Positions 56,350 through 64,000 of a stretch of DNA of 64,000 bases are shown piece by piece. Position 1 is the stretch's first letter; every line of letters starts with the position of its first letter. This DNA comes from Latrodectus hesperus (taxonomy: Eukaryota > Arthropoda > Arachnida > Araneae > Theridiidae). The notes under the pieces are model-generated. The model did no database searches, was not told where the DNA came from, and saw only the letters and a program-made list of their open reading frames with translations. A program made the position numbers and the translations under genes. The stretch is taken from contig CM075857.1 in NCBI GenBank assembly GCA_037975125.1, forward strand, positions 69,147,899-69,211,898, given 5' to 3'.

Positions 56350-58162
56350 TTAAAGTTGAACAAACAAGCACCTGAAAAACAAAAAAATAGACACATGAAT
56401 AACTAATTTGAAATATCTAGAGCTGAATATTTCAGAGGAAAAGTTGTTTAATAGTTCAATAAAATATTTAGAAATTTTTATTGTTTTATATAATAGAATG
56501 AATTTTCCTAAAATATTCTTCTCTTAATAGTTAACAAGTGGTTGTTACATTTATGCAATCACAAACATTTTGATAATAAAAATTATTTCAAGGGATTTTA
56601 GCAATTTCATGATAAGAATTTTTGGAATAAAGGTCTCACTTTTTATGAAAATGATAAAATCTTTACTTCAATTAAATCATTCTAACTGATGTTTTCTATC
56701 TCGAGAAACTAATTTGTAATTGATTTAATTAAAAGAGAATATAGATTTGATTTTATAAAGATTCATTTATGTTAATGAAAATTATATCCTCTGAAAAGCA
56801 AATCATAACACTTCCAATTGTGAATTACAAATTTTTAGAAATAAAGTGCGAAATACGAACTTTATGCCCATATTTTAAAGATAACATGCAAAAACCGATT
56901 TTAAGTTAAAAAAAATAATTTTGTAGAGAATATGGAAACATTTCTTTTACATGCATATATATACAATTTAAAAACATTTCCATCGAAAATAAACAGAAAA
57001 ATTAAAATGCTATAATGTGTAAAAATAACAATAATTTATGAAATGACATTTTATAAAACATTTGCTTAAAACTGAATTTATTTAATTCATAAATAGTTAC
57101 CTCAAAAGTGAAATCTAATTTGTCTGAGTGAGATCAAAGTTGTATTTCCCGTTAAGAAAACTTTAATTTCAATAAAAAATTACATGAAATAGTGCAAAAT
57201 TAGGAAATATAAAAAAATTTGCTGTTCATTAGGTCTGCATATTTACGTCATTATATACGTACTTAGAGATAAATAAAGAATACAATTGAAGTTGTATCAA
57301 AAAATTTATATTTTACTAAAACAATCTATTTGGATTTTCTTAGAATTTTATATATTCATATGATTTATTTTAAATAGAATGTAAGCAGAGTAAACAATTT
57401 TTGATGAGGTCAATAAATGTAACAACAAATTTTTGTTTTTGAGTTAAAACACTTCAAACCTTATGAAATATGTAAATAATACATACCCCAAATTAATAGA
57501 CATGGTGTGCAAGGTAAGTCTGTAATCTACTGTATCCTGAGAAGATGCGGAAATCTAAAACCAATAAACAAATTCCTGTTTAATTTGTTTATGATAAACT
57601 TTTATATTCATTTCTAAATTTCTTATTTATAATTTACTAAGCGGTAATTTTTTTAAATAAAATTTTGAGTACTTTACTGCAGTACTTCTAAATATTTTTT
57701 CAAGTCTTCTCCAAAATCTGCTAATAGAAGAATAATAAACGCTCCAATATCCTCTTTTCCATCCAATTCCTCAATGGTTGAAAATTATATTTTACAACCT
57801 CCAGGAGAAGTTTTTAAGAAATTAACAATTCTTTTAATTTTGTTAGCTGATGCAAACTTAAGTCTTTCATTTAAATCTGCAGCAGTTAAACATCTCACTC
57901 AGTCAGCAGAAATATCACTAGGTGTGTTAATATTTTTTCTTTGAAACGGAGAAGTCTCATATTAATTTTACAGCCTCTTCAATCATAACATCAAAAAACA
58001 CACTGCATTTTGGCCTCTTGTCGGATATCACAATGAAGGATAAATAGAAAATTTTTAGAAATACCCGTTCTTACAAAAACACTCTACTCTCCCAATGCCT
58101 ATTCTATCTTTCAAATATGGCTGAAGTCGGTAAGAAGAGGCTTTACTCTGAATAGTCTTACT
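56350..58162 (-). pseudogene. Unrecognised spliced gene, 3' part
   Basis: Segments in order. (1) 58162-58080: open frame with SSYRLQPYLKDRIGIGRVEC, then stops. (2) 57949-57677: 91 codons with two in-frame stops, containing LTAADLNERLKFASANKIKR and KEDIGAFIILLLADFGEDLK. It ends CTGCAG followed by TAAAG, one G short of a perfect CAG/GTAAAG donor. (3) 57554-57487: 68 bp between TTTTAG and GTATGT, reading ISASSQDTVDYRLTLHTMSI. (4) 57160-57101: 60 bp between AAAG and GTAACT, one stop. (5) from 56371 after TTTGTTTTTCAG to TAA at 56350-56352. Segments 3, 4 and 5 join in one phase. No family recognised. The two-stop exon and the damaged donor make this a decayed copy. Confidence 0.6.
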
Positions 58163-59519
58163 ACTAAAAGTTATTTGTGATTATTCTATTTTTAAAACTT
58201 CCTTTACAAATCAAACATTTTCTTCATAAATTCTTAATTTCTCTAAACAGAGGTATATTTAAAAATTTTTTTAAAAAGTGTGACTATATTGGAAAGTAAT
58301 ATTTAATGTGTACAGTAGTATTAGAAAAATCTTGAGCACAATATGTTTTAAATATGTTAAGCAAGAACAAATTACAAAGTTTTCACTTATGTATTTGTTT
58401 CTCAATTATAATTTCAAATTAGCTTTTATTTTTATGAATTTCAGATTTCTTCACTAAAATGTAAATAAATCATAGATAGCACTACAAATTTTGCAACTTT
58501 TTAATAAAATAAAGTTAAATTTGCAGTAATAATGTAATTTTTTTCAAAAAAATTTGTTGCCAGAAATTTTGTTTTACAAATATCAAACTACCATCAAGAT
58601 TTCCCAAACAGGCTTTTGATTAATTTTCTAATTAGTAATATAAATTTAAAAAATTAATCATGGTTATAAAATAATAAACTTTACATTTTCTAAATAAATC
58701 AACTTAATTCGAATAGTACTTCTTAATATGTATTTAAAAATGTTTCTTATAAATTTGTTATAAAATAATGATTTTAAAAAATAAATATTTTAAAAAACAT
58801 TACATTTTCCATTGAAATGCATTTTTACATTTCATGCAAGTTCTAAACACAAGACCATTTATTCCAATAAATATCATTAATTGTAATATTATTTTATTGA
58901 AAGAATTTACAAACATTTGTGCCTAAAAAAATTATTATTTTAATGCATGTTACAAAATGGAATTGAATTAATGATAAAAATTAGAATGCAAATTAACAAT
59001 CTGCATTAAAATATAAACACTTTTTAATAAAATTCTAATCAAAAAATTATTAAAAATATAAAAATTATATTTAGTTAATGTACAATAAATTATATCATTT
59101 TACAATGACAGAAAAATCAGGAATTTTCCACAACGAAATAAAATAGAAATTCCGTTAATATATTTAATAATATATATCTAAAAGAATATTACAATAGACG
59201 ATTATTCACTTTTAGTTTCGAAAGAAATATAGCTAAGCAATTTTATAACAATGGAAGCACTTAATTACAATTCTAATTTCATCAAAAAATTTATAATTAA
59301 AATACTAATCAATTATGTTACCAAACTACTATAAATTATTTTAAATATTAATAAAAAGTAAGTAAAAAAATATTGACACTAAATTAATACTAGTAAATAT
59401 GATCGTTTGTAAATTCAGCTTAGAATTTTTTGAAATGTTCAGTCAAATTTATAAGAATTTATATATATCAAAGTTAGCTAACAACTTGCATAATAAACAA
59501 TATGAAAAGTATAAGTTAC

Positions 59520-59565
59520 CTTATATTTGGTGGTTAAATTTCAATAGAACTTCAACTAAAGGCAT
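59520..59565 (-). pseudogene. Possible first coding exon of the same gene
   Basis: An ATG at 59565-59563 opens MPLVEVLLKFNHQI. This is followed by one stop codon and then AAG/GTAACT, a fair splice donor at 59520/59519. It lies at the expected 5' end of the minus-strand gene, about 120 bp downstream of a GC-richer GCATGCGCA stretch. Short and with one stop, so it is only suggestive. Confidence 0.3.
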
Positions 59566-59717
59566 AATTATTCTCAAAATATCACCAACTTCACTAAGCG
59601 AAAACAAGTGCAAATAGATGGCGAAATTAATTTGATTCATTGTCACAGGAACAGAAGAAACTTTTATCCCGCCAATTCAATGCGCATGCCAAGCAAACGA
59701 TTTTCTGCAGCTGATTT

Positions 59718-59800
59718 TTACAGTAAAATTTACTGTAATCATTAGTGTTCCTATGATAGCTACTTAAATAACAGCGGTTTTTACTGTATTTCTTCCGTTT
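59718..59800. repeat. Palindromic motifs at candidate right terminus
   Basis: A perfect 21-bp palindrome at 59718-59738 (arms TTACAGTAAA and TTTACTGTAA around one A), then CAGCGG at 59772, TTTTACTGTA at 59778-59787 and TTCTT at 59790. The motif vocabulary is the same as at 55278-55560. A (TA)n tract starts immediately outside. Confidence 0.75.
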
Positions 59801-59802
59801 TA

Positions 59803-59816
59803 ATATATATATATAC

Positions 59817-59899
<83 letters not shown>
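59803..59899. repeat. (TA)n microsatellite
   Basis: About 48 TA units with a CATGTG break near 59816. Confidence 0.97.
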
Positions 59900-59901
<2 letters not shown>

Positions 59902-60656
59902 GTATTTATTTCCAAATTATATAGCAATCTAATAAATTATATTTGTACCCATTTTAGTAAAATTTATGTTTGTAAGTTCACTTATATATTAATTTATTTA
60001 TGATGTCTTTTATATTTATTACATATTTTTGAATAATCTTAAAATATTTATTAAAGTCAGCATTATATTTAGTTAAAAGCTAAATATAATGATGCATTTA
60101 ATGCTTCTATTAAAATTGCAAATTTATAGAAAATTGTTTATAAGTTTTTATAAGAGTATTCAAATTCTTATCTGAATTTATTCAATGTATTTGAATAATC
60201 GAACAAAAATTAAGTTTTCAATTTCCAGCAAAGCTATTGTCAGTCTATACTACTTTTTAAATATCTGTGGGCAGATGTCTTTTTACCAATACCCACCATT
60301 AGGCTAATTGCCAAAATAATTACCACGATAAGCAGAGCTGCAAATATTAAATTTTAATGCAGTTAATGGAATGCTAGCTATTAGTTTAAATACCTACAGT
60401 ATTTCGTTCTATTAATAAATAAGAAACTAATAACATGCCAATAATTAGACTTGCTTAAAAGTAACAAGTTTAATTTATTTATACTAAACAAAAAAATAAT
60501 TACATAACATAAATTAAATTTAAAATTTGAGAATAGATAAAGATATTCCAATTAAATAATTCATTACTAACAAAATAAGTAAAATTATAATACCGATGAA
60601 CATAAAAGTTTCCAACCAAAACCATCAGACACCAGAGTTTGATTTTCTGAAACCAG
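59900..60656. other. AT-rich non-coding stretch
   Basis: No gene. A small hairpin (CATTATATTTAG / CTAAATATAATG) lies at 60061-60091. If the copia LTR is longer than proposed, it would extend into this stretch. Confidence 0.45.
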
Positions 60657-60948
60657 TGTTTTTTAAAACACCTGGGATACGCCCCCTTTGACGAACTGGC
60701 ATGCGTATAAAGTAAGTTAATTTAATCATGAAATTCGAAATGCCAGATCGGCAAAGTAAAATTTTAAGTGTTTGTAATAAATGGTATAGGAGTATGCCGG
60801 TAAGGCATAGCAGAAAATAAAGTTGAAAATAATGCTCAAGTATTTTAAATGTATGATAAATATGGTGATAAGAAAATTAAATAGAACCGTACTAGACTAA
60901 AACTTAAAAGTACTGAATATATGAATTTAAGTTTGTACTAGGGTAACA
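60657..60948 (-). repeat. Probable 3' LTR (left limit tentative)
   Basis: On the minus strand it starts TGTTACCC right after a polypurine tract and could end AAAACA at 60657, giving 292 bp with TG...CA ends. The start is supported by the tract. The end is a guess from the TGTT/AACA symmetry, and no second LTR is in the window for comparison. Confidence 0.45.
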
Positions 60949-60967
60949 ATGCCCCCCTCTTATCACC
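60949..60967 (-). other. Polypurine tract
   Basis: GGTGATAAGAGGGGGGCAT on the minus strand abuts the proposed LTR start. Its role in such elements is priming plus-strand DNA synthesis. Confidence 0.6.
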
Positions 60968-61472
60968 ATCAACTCTAGATTTACAAGAAATTACTAACTC
61001 CGGTATCTGATTACAAAATAATTCCATTGAATATAACATATCCAAATTTTATAATTTAATATTATAAACATGTGCAACACTTTACACTTCGTTCAAATAA
61101 ACATATCACATAAACATCTGTTGATTCATTAAGTTTACAACTTTATACAATATTCACATTTCCCTTGAAAAAAGTTCATAAACAGCATGTTATATAAAAC
61201 AATACTTTATTCACAAATATGGCTGTGTGATGCGTATGTGATTAAAATAATACATTATAGTACATAATATGCATTCACACAATACATAAACATTCACACA
61301 CGGGGCCCCGATACACAACATACAATGTACTCTAAATAATGCACACACACAATATTTTTATTTCAATTCAAATCAACCAAAATATTCCTAATAAATTAAA
61401 ATTACAAAAAAATATCAACTTTGTTGTTTAATGATCAAAAAAATACATGAATAAATATCTTTCAATCATTTC

Positions 61473-62222
61473 TTAAAAGATATCTGAAATGAACTTCTGC
61501 AGTTCAAATTTTGTTAGTGGCTTGGTGAAAGCTTCAGCTAAGTTTAATTTACTTCGTACAAAACTGAGTTTAAATTTTTGTGTATTGTACATATCTCGAA
61601 CGAAAAATAACTTCACATCTATATGTTTTGACCGATAGTTTTCAATTGGAGATTTTATAAAATCTATAGCAGCTTAATTATCCACAAACAAAATTGGGAT
61701 TTCCGGTTCACTTGTTACAATACCTTTATCATGACACTCCTTTAGTATACCACTGAACCAAACTATTTCTTTAGCAGCCTCGGTCATAGCAACAAACTCT
61801 GCTTCCATAGTTGATAAGGTGACACTTTTCTCTTTAAATGTACGCCAACTTATGGGAGAATTTCCTAGTAAAACGAGTTGACCTCCTAGAGACGTTCTGT
61901 CATCTTGGTTTGCAGCGAAATCTGCATCTGAATAAACTCTAATTTGGAATTGTTTACAAGAAAGTTTTAAGCAAAAATCTTCCGTGTTGATAACATAACC
62001 TAAAAGTCTTAATAAACCATGCCAATGATTCATCCCTGGGTTGGACTGAAATTGGCTGAATATAGGAACAGCATAAGCGATGTCAGGGCGAGTTCTATTA
62101 GCCAAAAAGGTTAGACAGCCTAATACACTTCTATAGGGGTACTTCAGCATTTCTCTTTCTTCCTCCGCTGTAGAGGGACAGGAAGTTTTAGAATAAATTG
62201 AGCCTTTAGATATGGGTAGTGA
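61473..62222 (-). pseudogene. Copia RNase H domain and pol C-terminus
   Basis: The frame opens after a frameshift near 62216 and holds YRSVLGCLTFLANRTRPDIA (RT/RNase H connection), YSDADFAANQDDRTSLGG (first catalytic Asp), TLSTMEAEFVAMTEAAKEIV (catalytic Glu) and IPILFVDN. A TAA at 61674-61676 replaces the expected Gln of the DNQAAI motif. Beyond it the same frame stays open for 66 codons with HIDVKLFFVRD and LNLAEAFTKPL, the usual copia C-terminus, to TAA at 61473-61475. It would have removed RNA from the RNA/DNA hybrid. Confidence 0.92.
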
Positions 62223-63127
62223 CGAAATTGGTATTTAAATCGTTGGAAACGCTCACATACGTCTTTAATGTATGAGCGTTGATGAATCAAGACACAACCA
62301 TTTTCCTCACCAAACTCTACGCCTAAAAGGGTACGAGTCTTACCTGGTACTTTTATGTCAAAATGGTTTTTCAAATTATTAATAGTTTTATCGATTGCTC
62401 TTTGGTCTCTGCCAAATATAACAAGGTCATCAACATACAATATCAAAACTAAGTAATCTCCTAATAAATAAGCACAGTTACCCCACTGAAATTTACAAAA
62501 ACCCATTTTTTACAAAACATTATGGATCTCATAGAACCATTGGCGACCACTTTGTCGTAATCCATATATAGCTCGATCTAAACGACAGAATTTTATCTTT
62601 TGACTAGTTTCTTCAAAACCTGGAGGCTGTGTCATATAAATTCGCTCTTCCAAAGGGGCATAAAGGTAAGCTCCTGTTATATCACATTGAAGGTGGTACC
62701 AACCTTTACATGATACGAGTAACGAAAAGAAAAATCTGATTAAACTAAAGTTGACCACAGGGGAAAAAGTTTCATCATATGAGATACCCATCTCCTGTTT
62801 ATAACCCTGTGCTACTAGTCTAGATTTAAATCTTATAATTTTTCCTGTATCATCTCTTTTTACGGTGAATACTCACCTACATCCAATAGGTGTGGTATTT
62901 TCTAGTAAGTCTTCCAAATGCCACACTCCCCGGTTCTTCATGATACAGAGTTCTTCTTTCATAGCATTTAACCACTCGTCTTTATATTCCGATTCAATTG
63001 CCTGCTTATAAGTCTTTGGTATAGGAATGCGATCTAGTCAGCTAGATATGCTAAGATTATTGGTGTTCCCATTATCTTTATTATCTGTTAAAACTGCATC
63101 ACGACTGTTCAAAACAAGACCTTGTGT
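62216..63127 (-). pseudogene. Copia reverse transcriptase
   Basis: One frame with three stops: TGA at 63038-63040, TGA at 62873-62875 (a Trp position) and TAA at 62510-62512. Motifs in order: KSRLVAQGYKQEMGISYDET (fingers), VVNFSLIRFFFSLL, the palm block with DITGAYLYAPLEERIYMTQP (first catalytic Asp), LDRAIYGLRQSGRQWF, and LYVDDLVIFG (62426-62437 for YVDD, the two catalytic Asp). YVDD rather than YADD is usual in copia. A frameshift near 62216 separates it from RNase H. Apart from the stops the catalytic residues are kept. Confidence 0.93.
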
Positions 63128-63589
63128 CTAATTTGTTCCTTTAAAATCAAATAAATTAGGATTGAAAACAATATTATTTTTACTGCAGTATTTTGCAACA
63201 TCATTCAGGTATCTTAACCTTTCCTTCTTGCCTTCTTCATAATAATAGACATCTGTACGCGATTTATCTTTCCTCTGAATAGCCTTTCTTTCCCAGTTTA
63301 CTAATCTAGGTTCTGATATAGGGCTAGGAATATCGTCTATGGAGACTTCAGGATCACTGTCGTCACTTTCAGAATCACGAGGTACAATGTGGTATCCGAT
63401 ATCATCGTCACGTCTCACTTCATACTCATTAGAGACAGTCGAAATCCTGTTACTAGGGCCCAGCACTGCTCCACTTAAAGTGTCTTTGTACACAACTTTC
63501 TCATTAAAAGAAACATTAATAGTTTCAATTATTTTGTATTGTTTCTGGCATCCAAATCCGGTATCCTTTTGTACGAAATGCGTAACCAA
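63128..63589 (-). pseudogene. Copia integrase-RT linker
   Basis: An acidic, Ser/Asp-rich spacer between integrase and RT (ESDDSDPEVSIDDIPSPISE), as in other copia polyproteins. It ends in a TAG at 63128-63130 but shares its frame with the RT segment. Its upstream edge is displaced by a frameshift near 63535 relative to integrase. Confidence 0.8.
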
Positions 63590-64000
63590 CGAGGAAACCT
63601 TTTCGGGCTCTGGTATCTAGCTTTTTTCTATGTTGTCGGGGTACACCTATATATGCTACAGTACCAAAAGGCTTTAAGTGTTTGACAGAGGGTCTGGACC
63701 CTGAGAATAATTCGCAAGGCGTCTTGTTCAGCTTATTGTGGCACACTCTATTCCAAGTATATGTAAAATATAGCATGGCTTCAGGCCAAAAACACTTAGG
63801 AAGACCAGATTCCTGCAGAACTGCTCTAGCACCACTTGCGACAGTTTGGTTATATCTTTCACTAACACCGTTTTGTTCCGGGGTGAATATATTCGTTAAT
63901 TCATGAGCGATCCCTTTTTCAGCAAAATAATTTTGTATCTGTCTATTCACAAATTCTGTCCCATTATCTGTTCTAAATGCCTTAACCTTTTTATTTAAAA
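63525..64000 (-). pseudogene. Copia integrase, C-terminal part (runs off window)
   Basis: Open to the window edge. FRTDNGTEFVN carries the second catalytic Asp and TPEQNGVSERYN the catalytic Glu, with 35 residues between them (DD35E). ARKGFLVGYAFRTKGYRIW is the GKG/GYSxxxKxYR-type block typical of the copia integrase C-terminus. The zinc-binding HHCC part and the first Asp lie beyond position 64000. The frame breaks near 63535. Confidence 0.93.

Larger units (their letters stand above)
55278..59800 (-). mobile_element. Candidate DNA transposon of unrecognised family
   Basis: Two ends rich in ACTGTAAA palindromes bound a 4.5-kb interval. Left: AAGAA, then TACAGTAAAA (after an insertion), then GCTG. 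Right, read on the minus strand (59800 to 59772): AAGAA, TACAGTAAAA, CGCTG, in the same order, which suggests diverged terminal inverted repeats. Between them lie exon-like minus-strand segments of one gene reading from right to left, and a GC-richer GCATGCGCA stretch near 59685 that could be its promoter. Both flanks are TA-rich, so a target duplication cannot be read. The unit boundaries, and the assignment as one transposon, are inference. Alternatives are a retrogene-free host pseudogene beside an unrelated MITE, or two MITEs. Confidence 0.5.
60657..64000 (-). mobile_element. Ty1/copia LTR retrotransposon, 3' part, decayed
   Basis: The minus strand carries the copia order integrase, reverse transcriptase, RNase H, then a polypurine tract and a probable 3' LTR. 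The 5' half (gag, protease and start of integrase) lies beyond the window edge. Five in-frame stops and two frameshifts are visible. The stops I could place are mostly single transitions (Trp to TGA, Gln to TAA), as in neutral decay. Integrase before RT is what separates copia from gypsy elements. About 500 bp without a frame separates pol from the polypurine tract, longer than usual. Confidence 0.88.

Noticed and set aside
56259..56371. Longer reading of the last exon (37 codons with NPSRGTKSKKYVKKGIQ)
   Set aside because: Open in another phase, but the two upstream exons join in the phase that stops at 56350-56352. Kept as a less likely alternative.
63339..63906. Plus-strand ORFs in the copia region
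   Set aside because: Shadows of the minus-strand integrase and linker, which show family motifs.

Overview
The window is strongly AT-rich, non-coding eukaryotic DNA crowded with (TA)n microsatellites and decayed transposable elements. I found no intact host gene, no tRNA or rRNA gene and no CRISPR array. The TE mix points to an arthropod, most likely an arachnid such as a spider: tRNA-derived SINEs starting GGCCGTGG, Tc1 and mariner elements, SCAND3/ZBED5-like hAT elements, RNase H-bearing LINEs and a Ty1/copia element. The organism call is inference. All long open frames outside TEs are either repeat artefacts (poly-YI, poly-TH, poly-CV) or chance frames.

Layout. 1-3.6 kb is AT-rich with one (TA)n tract and a perfect 20-bp-arm hairpin. 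3.6-5.9 kb holds a SINE between two (TA)n tracts, then two LINE 3' ends on opposite strands. 6-19 kb is AT-rich, with TA tracts and one CA/TA/TG tract. 19.0-20.4 kb is a Tc1 element with good TIRs and a broken transposase. 22.4-30.2 kb is somewhat less AT-rich and holds a decayed hAT element, a SINE with a target duplication, a pre-miRNA-like hairpin and another LINE 3' end. 30.5-42.2 kb is almost featureless. 42.3-43.5 kb holds a LINE relic abutting a mariner relic. 45.5-46.8 kb is a second hAT relic. 48.5-49.5 kb is a badly decayed Tc1-like transposase. 60.7-64 kb is the 3' half of a Ty1/copia element on the minus strand, running off the window.

The most interesting part is 55.28-59.80 kb. 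Both ends carry palindromic ACTGTAAA/TTTACTGT motifs, and the left end adds nested perfect inverted repeats and about seven copies of a 24-bp repeat. Between them, on the minus strand, is a series of exon-like segments with GT/AG boundaries. Three consecutive ones join in one reading phase and end at a stop codon. I do not recognise the protein. My inference is a decayed copy of a transposon carrying a spliced gene of unknown family.
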